10,056 nt of DNA from Bacteroidota bacterium (GCA_023420435.1 JAEZWE010000244.1:1-10056); one strand, 5' to 3'; numbered from the stretch's first letter, positions 1 through 6,262 are shown. Notes: generated from the letters alone by a model not told the origin. Numbers and translations: made by a program.

Positions 1-74
1 ATGCGGTGCAGTATCATCCGGAAAGCATCTTAACTCCTTTTGGAAAGGTAATTTTAGAGAACTTTTTAAAATAA
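1..74 (+). CDS. Anthranilate/aminodeoxychorismate synthase component II (glutamine amidotransferase), C-terminal end only
   Basis: Only the last 23 codons are visible. The frame begins with a complete codon at position 3 and stops with TAA at 72-74. The peptide starts AVQYHPESILTPFGK. The YHPES segment is the histidine-glutamate part of the Cys-His-Glu triad of class I glutamine amidotransferases (visible residues H5 and E7), and the following ILTP/G context is typical of the TrpG/PabA family. The enzyme releases ammonia from glutamine for chorismate amination, in tryptophan or folate synthesis. A hairpin follows the stop directly and no trpD or trpC follows. This argues mildly against a position inside a full trp operon, but TrpG and PabA cannot be told apart from this tail. 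Confidence 0.82.
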   Translation, partial: AVQYHPESILTPFGKVILENFLK

Positions 75-76
75 AA

Positions 77-101
77 AAGTAACTGCATTTGCAGTTACTT
101 T
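77..101 (+). terminator. Hairpin after the amidotransferase gene
   Basis: A perfect 10-bp stem (AAGTAACTGC at 77-86, GCAGTTACTT at 91-100) encloses the loop ATTT, starting 2 bp after the stop codon. On the plus strand the stem is followed by only three T's. On the minus strand it is followed by a run of six T's (A73-A78 on plus). The hairpin is placed as a terminator for the upstream gene, yet its better T-tract faces the other way, so it may work in both directions. Confidence 0.7.
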
Positions 102-221
102 GGAAGTAAATTAATTTTACCTCATCATTTTTGTTTGTTAAGCAAATATACAAAAAAATATATATCACATAAAAGTGAAAAATTTACATTATTTTATAAA
201 AAAAATTGATAAATCTTAACC

Positions 222-860
222 ATGCCAAGAAAAATTGTAAGTGGCCCCATTAGAGATAAGGAAAGAACGAAAATTAAGCTGTTAAGAACAGTAGGAAAAA
301 TCATCAGAACCAAAGGTTTCCATGATTTAAAGCTTACTAAAATTGCAGAAACAGCCGGTGTTGACAAAAAATTGATATACAATTATTTTGGTTCTGCAGA
401 AAATCTCATTAATGAATATCTAAGGTCTCATGATTTTGGAAGCACCATTGGCGAGATTGATTTTTCGAAAATCGATTTATCAGATCACGGAAAAGAACTT
501 TCGAAAATTTTAGTTTCCAATATGTATGAAGCAATGCTCAAAAATAAAGAATTGCAAAAAATCATTGTTTGGGAACTATATGAATACAACGAAATATTAA
601 GAAAACTATCGGATCACCGAGAAGCTTTAGGTGATGGTTTGTTTGAAAGTGTTATGGCACCTCATTTCAAAAAAAATCCAAAAAAATACAGAGCGGTTTT
701 AGCACTTCTTATTTCCTCCACTTATTATCTAACTATCCATGCAGAATCTAATGGAAGTAAATTTGTAGGATTGGATATTAATAATGAAGAAGACCGTTCC
801 ATCATTTTGGAAGTGATTAGTGATATCGTCAACAACGCTTACAAAGATTACGGTTCATAA
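222..860 (+). CDS. TetR/AcrR-family transcriptional regulator
   Basis: This is a 212-residue protein, a normal length for TetR regulators. The N-terminal DNA-binding domain covers about residues 14-62. Its helix-turn-helix is seen as LKLTKIAETAGVDKKLIYNYF (about 36-56), with the family's hallmark I-A-x-x-A-G-V and the Y-x-Y-F turn before helix 4. Residues from about 75 to the end are a mainly helical ligand-binding and dimerisation domain without a recognisable ligand signature. It should act in the cytoplasm as a ligand-responsive dimeric repressor. The start is ATG at 222 in an A-rich context without a Shine-Dalgarno sequence, as is usual in Bacteroidota. lipB follows 68 bp downstream in the same direction but has its own promoter, so co-regulation is not shown. 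No clear TAnnTTTG promoter is visible upstream. A weak TCAC-6-GTGA inverted repeat at 165-178 could be its operator. Confidence 0.88.
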   Translation: MPRKIVSGPIRDKERTKIKLLRTVGKIIRTKGFHDLKLTKIAETAGVDKKLIYNYFGSAENLINEYLRSHDFGSTIGEIDFSKIDLSDHGKELSKILVSNMYEAMLKNKELQKIIVWELYEYNEILRKLSDHREALGDGLFESVMAPHFKKNPKKYRAVLALLISSTYYLTIHAESNGSKFVGLDINNEEDRSIILEVISDIVNNAYKDYGS

Positions 861-883
861 AAATTTTTACCAATTATTACGTA

Positions 884-911
884 TTGCATAATATTTAATT
901 TCTTAAATTTG
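884..911 (+). promoter_or_regulatory. Bacteroidota-type promoter for lipB
   Basis: A -33 box TTG (884-886) is followed after 17 bp by TAAATTTG (904-911), an exact match to the TAnnTTTG -7 consensus of Bacteroidota. A transcript start near 916-918 would leave a leader of only about 10-13 nt before the ATG at 929. This is inferred from the motifs alone. Confidence 0.62.
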
Positions 912-928
912 TGTTTTAAAATTTTAAA

Positions 929-1651
929 ATGACAATTACCCAAAATAAAACATTAATATTCCGAGATCTTCATTTAATGGATTATGTTCCCGCTTTTGAA
1001 TATCAGGAAAATTTAATGAAATCCATCATCGATTTAAAACTTAAAAATCGTGACAGAACGGATGGAATTTCTGAAGAAACACCCAATTATTTCCTTTTTG
1101 TGGAACATCCGCACGTTTACACTTTAGGAAAATCCGGTGATGAAGAAAACATGCTGGCAAATTCTGAAAAACTAAAAGAAATTGAAGCGTCTTTTGTAAA
1201 AACCAATCGTGGTGGTGATATCACCTATCATGGTTTTGGACAAATTGTTGGTTATCCCATTTTGGATTTAGATAATTTTAAATCCGACATCCATTTGTAC
1301 ATGCGAAATTTGGAAGAAGTAATTATAAGAACCATTGCAGAATATGGCTTAAAAGGAGAAAGAAGTGAGGGTGAAACCGGAGTTTGGCTGGATGTAGGAA
1401 AACCTTATGCGAGGAAAATTTGTGCTATGGGCGTAAAAACTTCAAAATGGGTGACAATGCATGGTTTTGCTTTAAATGTAAATACCGATTTGCGTTATTT
1501 CGAATACATTATTCCCTGTGGAATTAAAGATAAATCGGTGACTTCTTTAGCTCGGGAACTGGAAAGAAAATTTTCAGAATCCGAAGTTGCCGAAGTAAAA
1601 GAAAAAATTAAAAAGTACTTTTCAGAAGTTTTCGGAGCCACATTCAAATAA
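929..1651 (+). CDS. lipB: Octanoyltransferase LipB (lipoyl(octanoyl) transferase)
   Basis: LipB moves the octanoyl group from octanoyl-ACP to a lysine of lipoyl domains (pyruvate and 2-oxoglutarate dehydrogenases, GcvH), the first step of endogenous lipoylation in the cytoplasm. The 240-residue protein shows the family motifs in order: VEHPHVYTLGKSG (58-70), the RGGDITYHGFGQ signature (94-105), ARKICAMGVK with the catalytic Lys163 (161-170), and IIPCGIKDKSVTSL with the acyl-accepting Cys197 (194-207). Both catalytic residues are present. The length is at the upper end for LipB. An insert around residues 40-53 appears to account for this and, from memory, is common in Bacteroidota homologues. 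The gene is the only one between its promoter (884-911) and a strong palindromic terminator (1655-1679), so it is probably monocistronic, with possible read-through from the regulator upstream. Confidence 0.96.
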   Translation: MTITQNKTLIFRDLHLMDYVPAFEYQENLMKSIIDLKLKNRDRTDGISEETPNYFLFVEHPHVYTLGKSGDEENMLANSEKLKEIEASFVKTNRGGDITYHGFGQIVGYPILDLDNFKSDIHLYMRNLEEVIIRTIAEYGLKGERSEGETGVWLDVGKPYARKICAMGVKTSKWVTMHGFALNVNTDLRYFEYIIPCGIKDKSVTSLARELERKFSESEVAEVKEKIKKYFSEVFGATFK

Positions 1652-1654
1652 ATA

Positions 1655-1679
1655 AAAACTCGAGAAATTCTCGAGTTTT
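1655..1679. terminator. Bidirectional terminator between convergent lipB and the ABM gene
   Basis: AAAACTCGAG (1655-1664) and CTCGAGTTTT (1670-1679) form a 10-bp stem with the loop AAATT. The whole 25 bp is palindromic except for the central base. The A-tract on one side and T-tract on the other give a terminator readable from both strands. It begins 4 bp after the lipB stop and lies 6 bp beyond the stop of the minus-strand gene. Confidence 0.88.
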
Positions 1680-1685
1680 ACTTTT

Positions 1686-1979
1686 TTAGAAAATTTTAAA
1701 GCCTTTATACACCAACGCAGATTCTTCCACCATGTTGGCGGATTGATTTCTGAAATTCAACAAATGTTCGGTTCCATTATGCTTGAAGTGGTGTTCTGCA
1801 GATTCCCAAAGTTCCATCAAGAAAAAAACGCCTTTGTTTTCATTATCTTCAATAAGGTCGTATTGCAAACAACCCTCTTCTTTGCGGGTTTCATTCACCA
1901 ATTTTTTTAAAATTTCGATAGCATCCATTAAATAATTTTCTTTGAAACGGAAAAGTGCAACGATATAAAGATTTTTCAT
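1686..1979 (-). CDS. Putative quinol monooxygenase / ABM-domain protein (YgiN-like)
   Basis: This is a 97-residue, single-domain protein that resembles the antibiotic biosynthesis monooxygenase (ABM) fold, a small dimeric alpha/beta barrel of the ferredoxin-like type. Recognisable parts are the N-terminal strand MKNLYIVALFRFK, the helix with LKKLVNETRKEEGCLQYDL (about 24-42), and the second strand and helix FFLMELWESAEHHFKH (about 52-67). The E-G-C-L-x-Y-D-L and E-x-W-x-S patterns are the usual landmarks. Proteins of this family include cofactor-free quinol oxidases, but many have no known substrate, so no reaction is assigned. It ends at the shared terminator with lipB. The leader on its own strand is A/T-rich, with only an imperfect -7 box (TATTTTCG, plus 1995-2002). 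Confidence 0.8.
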   Translation of the reverse strand: MKNLYIVALFRFKENYLMDAIEILKKLVNETRKEEGCLQYDLIEDNENKGVFFLMELWESAEHHFKHNGTEHLLNFRNQSANMVEESALVYKGFKIF

Positions 1980-2005
1980 AAAAATATTTTTTGGCGAAAA
2001 TAAGT

Positions 2006-2040
2006 AAAAGTCGGAAGCTGGAAGTTAGAAGACCAAAGAA
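2006..2040. repeat. Heptameric tandem repeat (RRAAGNY-type)
   Basis: Five consecutive 7-mers can be read: AAAAGTC, GGAAGCT, GGAAGTT, AGAAGAC, CAAAGAA (2006-2012, 2013-2019, 2020-2026, 2027-2033, 2034-2040). The first four fit RRAAGNY and the last is degenerate. The array lies in the spacer between two divergent genes and codes for nothing evident. Confidence 0.55.
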
Positions 2041-2055
2041 GTTATCAAGAATAAC

Positions 2056-2063
2056 TATTTTTG
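2056..2063 (+). promoter_or_regulatory. Possible -7 box for the DUF4268 gene
   Basis: TATTTTTG matches the Bacteroidota -7 consensus TAnnTTTG 42 bp before the ATG at 2106. No TTG is found 17 bp upstream; the corresponding position falls at the end of the heptameric repeat. The call therefore rests on one box in a T-rich context. Confidence 0.3.
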
Positions 2064-2077
2064 AAAAATTTATACCA

Positions 2078-2104
2078 TTTGAACCTAAAACTTTGAACTA
2101 AAAA
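2078..2104. repeat. Second short repeat block, TTTGAAC heptads
   Basis: TTTGAAC (2078-2084), CTAAAAC (2085-2091) and TTTGAAC (2092-2098) follow one another in 7-bp register. They can also be seen as a 14-bp direct repeat with one base missing in the second copy. The block ends just before the start codon at 2106 and so forms the leader of the DUF4268 gene. Confidence 0.5.
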
Positions 2105-2105
2105 T

Positions 2106-2534
2106 ATGTTCAGTAAAGAAGAAGCCGCACAAATAAAAAAAGAATTTTGGATTGCTTTTGGAAAAAGTTTCCCCAGAAAATGGATTTTGTATGACACTAA
2201 AATAAAAGATTTTTCTTTTAAATTTTCTGCCGATAAAAAGAAAGCTGAAGTTTCTTTAGACATCGAAATAAAGGATGAAATCTTCCGAAATGCCTATTAC
2301 GAAAAGATTTGGTCTTTAGAAGATTTGTTGAAAGATTATGTGGGAGAATTTCAAAAAGAGGAATTTTATACCTTGGAGAACGGGAAAATAATTTCCAGAA
2401 TTTGGGTAGAAAAAACCGGTGTTTCCATCTTTAACAAAAATTCGTGGCGCGAAATTTTTGAATTTTTTGTTGAAAAAATGGATGGCTTCGAAAGATTTTT
2501 TTATGATTTTGAAGATTTTATAAAAGATATATAA
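2106..2534 (+). CDS. DUF4268 domain-containing protein
   Basis: This is a 142-residue soluble protein with no signal peptide or membrane segment. It matches what I recall of stand-alone DUF4268 proteins of Flavobacteriia: a start like MFSKEEAAQIKKEFWIAFGK, then SFPRKWILYDTKIKDFSFKF (about 21-40), a conserved Phe/Trp-rich strand region, and an acidic-aromatic C-terminus (FVEKMDGFERFFYDFEDFI). In other proteins this domain occurs at the C-terminus of longer proteins, some linked to restriction or DNA handling, but here it stands alone and its function is unknown. Lys/Phe/Glu content is high and there are no cysteines. The gene is transcribed away from the ABM gene and converges with gldG across a repeat-like element. 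Confidence 0.75.
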   Translation: MFSKEEAAQIKKEFWIAFGKSFPRKWILYDTKIKDFSFKFSADKKKAEVSLDIEIKDEIFRNAYYEKIWSLEDLLKDYVGEFQKEEFYTLENGKIISRIWVEKTGVSIFNKNSWREIFEFFVEKMDGFERFFYDFEDFIKDI

Positions 2535-2597
2535 GTTTTAAAACCACCCCTTCAAAAATTTCAAAGAAATTTTCGCCACTCCTCCAAAGGAGGGGAA
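2535..2597. repeat. Compact intergenic repeat-like element with nested hairpins
   Basis: The whole 63-bp space between two convergent stop codons is structured. It contains the palindrome GTTTTAAAAC (2535-2544), a CCCCTTC arm (2547-2553), the hairpin AAAATTTC-AAA-GAAATTTT (2555-2573), and the hairpin CTCCTCC-AAA-GGAGGGG (2579-2595, one G-T pair). The GGAGGGG arm can pair instead with CCCCTTC, enclosing the first hairpin. From memory, very similar CCACCCC...GGAGGGG elements recur between genes in Chryseobacterium-like genomes; this was not checked. The element probably serves as the convergent terminator, although neither hairpin has a long T-tract. Confidence 0.6.
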
Positions 2598-4265
2598 TTA
2601 TGCAAATTTTCTTTTTCGGAGCCAGAAAAACAAAAATCCTAAACCTCCTAAAATCACCAAAGGCAATAGCAAATTAATCCATTGCCATTTCGATTTTTCG
2701 TCGATAATTCTTTGTCTGTCCAAAAGTCTTTGCTCAATATTTCGGTTTCTAAGTTCCATTAAATTGGCATCATCCAAAAGAAAATCCAGAGCATTTCGCA
2801 AAAACTGTTCATTTCCGTATTCCTGTTTTGTAAGTATATCAACGCCTAAAGGAAGAGGTTGTCCTTTCACCATTTGATTTCTTCCGACATCACCATCTGA
2901 AATAATAATCATTTTATTTTCAGGACTTTGTGCTTTAAAGCCGGGATAAGAAGTTTTTTCACTTCTTGCAGCATAAGCCGATTTGAATTTTCCTTCCAAA
3001 GAAACTGCAAAAATTTTCGGAGGTGTTGGTTTTTCAAATTCGGCAATAGAATCTGTTCGAACAATTTCTGAAAGCGAAACAAAATTCGGAACCGGTTTTA
3101 CGGCAGTTCTGTCGCTGCTTTCAAATAAAACGTTGGTTTTAATTCCTGGTCTTCCCAAAGTATCGATTGCAGTTGGAAATTCAAATTTTATAGGATTGAT
3201 ATTTTTGGTTATCGGATTTTTATTTTCGGCAATTCCCAAAGGAAAATAAGGCCAAAGAAAACTTCCAAATTGTGGATTTCCGGCAACTTCACCCTGTACA
3301 ATTCTAATTAAAGCCGATTTTTTGAAATCTTTTACCAATCCATTATTAATTCTAATCCCGTAATTGAAGAAAAAATCCGTCATATTCAAATCTACAGGAT
3401 AAGCCATGATTTTTTTGGATTGATATAAAGTATCCATTTCTGCGTTTACGCCGTCAATCATCCACAGCATTTTTCCGCCATTCATAATGTACTGATCCAA
3501 AACCACTTTTTCTGTATTGGTGAACTCTTTGCGCGGTTTTGCGACTACTAATGCGTCCATTTGTTTTAGTTTTGGAACATCGGCAAGACTTAGATCTACT
3601 CCATTTTCAGGAACGACAGGTCCGGAATTGTAATTTTCTAAAGTCATTTCCATAAAACCACGAAATTCATCTGGTCTTAATTCATCCTGATTCACTAAAA
3701 TTCCAACATTTTTTCTATTTTCCTGAACAAGACCTTTAATGTTAGAAATAAGATTATATTCTAAATTTTCGATGGAACGGTTCAGTTGATCTTCAGAAGA
3801 AATTCCACTTTGCTGAATAATGAGAGGAAGTGAAGCTCCATATTTATTATATTTTATCGCAGCGTAAGGAAACATGACAATTTGTTTGGCTTCTCCTTCC
3901 TTCAAATCGGTTAACTGTGAAGGCTGCATTCCCATTGCCATTAAAGTATCTTGCGACATTTTGGTTTTGATAGGATCAATAAATTTAAAATCAATTTTGG
4001 AATTTATTTTTCGGAATTCTTCCAACATAAATTTGGTTTCGTTCTGCAATTGTTTGAAACTTGCCGGAAAATCACCTTCCAGATAAACTTCAACCATCAT
4101 GGGTTTTTTCACCGATTTCAGAACTTTTACAGTTGAATCAGAAAGCGTATATCTTTTTTCTTTGGTTAGATCTAAACGCCAGCCGAAAAAATTCAGTAAA
4201 ACAAAAATTGGCAAAATTATGATTAATGCCTTGATGTATGGATTTTTAAAATCAAAATTCTTCAT
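2598..4265 (-). CDS. gldG: Gliding-associated ABC transporter substrate-binding protein GldG
   Basis: GldG is a membrane-anchored extracytoplasmic partner of the GldA-GldF ABC transporter, required for gliding in Flavobacterium johnsoniae and conserved in many non-gliding relatives. The protein has 555 residues from the chosen start. It has an N-terminal membrane segment (about 11-30, ALIIILPIFVLLNFFGW), then DLTKEKRYTLSDSTVKVLK, the standard entry to the family's large periplasmic domain, and a C-terminal membrane segment (about 530-549) ending in LRKRKFA. A GMQPSQLTDLKEG stretch and a KMLWMIDGVNAEMDTL segment fit GldG. The ATG at 4265 lies 4 bp after the gldF stop. The frame can be extended 8 codons to a TTG at 4289, but this would overlap gldF and puts charged residues before the natural start, so ATG is preferred. 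It is the last gene of hemJ-gldF-gldG. Confidence 0.95.
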   Translation of the reverse strand: MKNFDFKNPYIKALIIILPIFVLLNFFGWRLDLTKEKRYTLSDSTVKVLKSVKKPMMVEVYLEGDFPASFKQLQNETKFMLEEFRKINSKIDFKFIDPIKTKMSQDTLMAMGMQPSQLTDLKEGEAKQIVMFPYAAIKYNKYGASLPLIIQQSGISSEDQLNRSIENLEYNLISNIKGLVQENRKNVGILVNQDELRPDEFRGFMEMTLENYNSGPVVPENGVDLSLADVPKLKQMDALVVAKPRKEFTNTEKVVLDQYIMNGGKMLWMIDGVNAEMDTLYQSKKIMAYPVDLNMTDFFFNYGIRINNGLVKDFKKSALIRIVQGEVAGNPQFGSFLWPYFPLGIAENKNPITKNINPIKFEFPTAIDTLGRPGIKTNVLFESSDRTAVKPVPNFVSLSEIVRTDSIAEFEKPTPPKIFAVSLEGKFKSAYAARSEKTSYPGFKAQSPENKMIIISDGDVGRNQMVKGQPLPLGVDILTKQEYGNEQFLRNALDFLLDDANLMELRNRNIEQRLLDRQRIIDEKSKWQWINLLLPLVILGGLGFLFFWLRKRKFA

Positions 4266-4269
4266 TATT

Positions 4270-4998
4270 CTACTTCTTTTTTTCGACAAAATAAACGGAC
4301 AATAATAAACTCAAACTAATCACTAAAAAGAAATAAGCAACATCTTTTAAATCGATTAATCCACGAGAAAAACCTATAAAATGCTGATAAAAACCAATTT
4401 TTGAAAGGAAATAATCTGCACCGCCCAAAAGTTTATAACTGGCTAATTGTTCAATTCCAAAATAGAGAATGAAACACATAAAAACGCCCAACAAATAAGC
4501 CATAATTTGGTTATTGGAAAGTGATGAAGCTAAAATTCCAATTCCTGAAAAAGCAGCAATTAAAAGAATTAAACCAAAATAACTTCCCAAAGTTGCTCCC
4601 ATATCAATATTTCCGGCAGGAACTCCCAAAACATAAACCGTGTACAGATAAACTAAAGAAGGAATAACACATAAAACACCAACCAACCAAACTGAAAAAA
4701 ACTTTCCAAGAACAATTTCTGAAATTTTTATGGGTTGAGAAAAAAGCCAGTTCAAAGTTCCGCTTTGTTGTTCTTCAGCAAATGTTTTCATAGCCAAAGC
4801 CGGGATAATGAACATTAAAAGCCAAGGACAAAGTGCAAAATAACTTTGCAGAGAAGCGGTTCCGATTTCAAAAATATTGGAATCGTTTTCAAAGAAAAAT
4901 AGAAAAAGTGTTCCGATTAAACTGAAAGCTCCGATAATTAACCAAGCGCTCCAGTTTCCGAAATAACTCCAAAGTTCTTTTTTAAATATTGCTAACAT
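4270..4998 (-). CDS. gldF: Gliding-associated ABC transporter permease GldF
   Basis: This is a 242-residue inner-membrane protein of the ABC-2 permease type, with six predicted membrane segments (about 18-36, 55-70, 100-124, 139-160, 163-181, 219-237). The amphipathic start MLAIFKKELWSYFGNW and the loop TFAEEQQSGTLNWLFSQPI (72-90), with the E-x-x-x-G-T-L-x-x-L-x-S-x-P pattern, are typical of GldF and related NosY-like permeases. It should form the channel of the transporter with GldG and the ATPase GldA, which is encoded elsewhere, as it is in F. johnsoniae. The transported substrate is not established. The stop is 4 bp before the gldG ATG, showing tight coupling. The start is 25 bp after hemJ, with no good promoter box between them. 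Confidence 0.95.
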   Translation of the reverse strand: MLAIFKKELWSYFGNWSAWLIIGAFSLIGTLFLFFFENDSNIFEIGTASLQSYFALCPWLLMFIIPALAMKTFAEEQQSGTLNWLFSQPIKISEIVLGKFFSVWLVGVLCVIPSLVYLYTVYVLGVPAGNIDMGATLGSYFGLILLIAAFSGIGILASSLSNNQIMAYLLGVFMCFILYFGIEQLASYKLLGGADYFLSKIGFYQHFIGFSRGLIDLKDVAYFFLVISLSLLLSVYFVEKKK

Positions 4999-5023
4999 AT
5001 AAAAATGTAAAGTCGTTGTGTTG

Positions 5024-5575
5024 TTAAGTTGTTTTTTTGTTTTTGTTGACCAATTTTACCGTCATCATAATCACGAATACCAAAACGAAAAATCCGAGAA
5101 TTAATTGCCACCAATATTCAATAACCAAAGATTTTAGAATAACCGTAAAAACAACCAGAAATAAAATGAAAGTCGCAATTTCGTTAGCTTGGCGAAGTTT
5201 GATGTTGGCAATGGGAAAAATATTTCCGTTCAAATTTTTCATTTGCAGCACTTTTTTCCAGCACCAAAAATGATAAAATGCCAAGCCAATCAAAAAGGTG
5301 AGTTTTAAGTGAAACCAAGGGGTTTTCATTAAGCCAAAATTTAGAAAAATCATGGTTATTCCGCTAACCAACATAATTATTCCTGCGGGAACAGTGATAA
5401 TATTCCATAATCTTCTCGCCATGAAAACATATTGTTCACGCAAAATTTTCCTTTTATTTTCTTCAAATTCATCGGTATCTTTATAGTAAACAAACAGTCT
5501 TACGAGGTAAAAAATCCCCGCAAAATAACTTACCATAAAAATGAGGTGAATCGCTTTGATGATGGTGTAAAGCAT
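5024..5575 (-). CDS. hemJ: Protoporphyrinogen oxidase HemJ (CopD/UPF0093 family)
   Basis: HemJ is the membrane-bound enzyme that converts protoporphyrinogen IX to protoporphyrin IX, the penultimate step of haem synthesis, in bacteria lacking HemG and HemY. The 183-residue protein starts MLYTIIKAIHLIFMVSYFAG, with the conserved early histidine (H10) and the AGIFYLVRLFVYY motif (19-31). It continues with MARRLWNIITVPAG (52-65), TPWFHLKL (85-92), YHFWCWKK (101-108) and RQANEIATFILFLVVFTVILK (128-148), in which the N-E pair and the terminal lysine are family hallmarks. Five membrane helices are expected; the last (about 153-174) is an extra C-terminal segment followed by a basic tail. It has its own -7 box 16 bp upstream and heads the cluster with gldF and gldG. 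The haem and gliding genes share no obvious function. Confidence 0.9.
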   Translation of the reverse strand: MLYTIIKAIHLIFMVSYFAGIFYLVRLFVYYKDTDEFEENKRKILREQYVFMARRLWNIITVPAGIIMLVSGITMIFLNFGLMKTPWFHLKLTFLIGLAFYHFWCWKKVLQMKNLNGNIFPIANIKLRQANEIATFILFLVVFTVILKSLVIEYWWQLILGFFVLVFVIMMTVKLVNKNKKTT

Positions 5576-5591
5576 CCAAAAAATTTAGTGG

Positions 5592-5599
5592 CAAAGATA
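5592..5599 (-). promoter_or_regulatory. -7 promoter box for hemJ-gldF-gldG
   Basis: On the minus strand this reads TATCTTTG followed by CC, an exact TAnnTTTG box, in the 35-bp gap between the barrel gene and hemJ. A start about 6 bp on would leave a leader near 10 nt. No TTG lies at 17 bp; the nearest suitable one is 26 bp away, inside the preceding gene, so the -33 part is weak. Confidence 0.48.
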
Positions 5600-5610
5600 G
5601 CAAAATAAGG

Positions 5611-6258
5611 CTAAAATCGGTAAAACAATTTCACATCCATAACAAACGCAGCACCAGTTGTTGAACCTTGAGTTCTTTGATTTTTAAATCCCAAAGTAAT
5701 ATCATCAATCCCGTTTTCAACTTCACGAGGATTTTGAACATTGTAATATTCTACCATGTTGTTTCTAAGCCCAAAACCAATTTTTGGCATTAAACCAAAA
5801 TTTCCGGATGAATTAAAATTTAAAAGACATGAATAATTAAGGTTTAATCCAGTGGTTTTTCTCCTATAATTAGCAAAATCAAAAGCAAACGTGTAGCCTT
5901 CTTTTTGAAAATAACGTCCTTCGAAAATATTTTTGTTAACATTGATATAATAACCTTCCAAAGAAACAAAATGTTTAGCTTTTGTTTTAGGAGCCAAGCT
6001 ATATAAAACTTCAGGACGTATCTCAAATGCACGGTGATTTTTGTACTCTTCTTCTACAGGTCCAATAATATTCTGGCTTATTCCTACCGAAGTTCCCAAC
6101 CAAATTTTTTCATTTATTTCACGAATATATCCGAGGTTAAACCTTTTAGAAAAAATTGGCTCTATTCCACTGAAAGTCAAAATATTTTTTTTTTCAGATT
6201 GGGAGAAACTAAGCTCAGAAAAAAATATTACAACAATAAAAAAGAATACTTTTTTCAT
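5611..6258 (-). CDS. Exported hypothetical protein, probable outer-membrane beta-barrel
   Basis: I do not recognise a named family. The 215-residue protein begins with a clear signal peptide (MKKVFFFIVVIFFSELSFSQ, cleavage around 19-20). The rest is made of short alternating aromatic and polar strands separated by turns, for example NLGYIREINEKIWLGTSVGI (41-60), HFVSLEGYYINVNKN, TGLNLNYSCLLNFNSSGNFG, and a final strand AAFVMDVKLFYRF ending in phenylalanine. That C-terminal aromatic is typical of barrels inserted by the BAM machinery. The size suits an 8- to 10-strand barrel. There is no lipobox. The ATG lies 4 bp after the kbl stop and no promoter box is seen, so it is probably transcribed from upstream of kbl, although no functional link is evident. 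Confidence 0.72.
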   Translation of the reverse strand: MKKVFFFIVVIFFSELSFSQSEKKNILTFSGIEPIFSKRFNLGYIREINEKIWLGTSVGISQNIIGPVEEEYKNHRAFEIRPEVLYSLAPKTKAKHFVSLEGYYINVNKNIFEGRYFQKEGYTFAFDFANYRRKTTGLNLNYSCLLNFNSSGNFGLMPKIGFGLRNNMVEYYNVQNPREVENGIDDITLGFKNQRTQGSTTGAAFVMDVKLFYRF

Positions 6259-6262
6259 TAAT

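Noticed and set aside
143..150. TATATTTG on the minus strand, an exact -7 box
   Set aside because: No minus-strand gene lies to its left within the window and no TTG is found at the right spacing; likely chance in A/T-rich sequence.
2983..3249. Plus-strand open frame opposite gldG, and other antisense frames over gldG, kbl and the aminopeptidase
   Set aside because: They lie wholly within well-supported genes on the other strand and show no family features; the peptides are low-complexity shadows.
4266..4289. Eight-codon upstream extension of gldG beginning with TTG
   Set aside because: The codon at 4289 is TTG, not ATG, the extension overlaps gldF, and an ATG 4 bp after the gldF stop gives the family-typical start.
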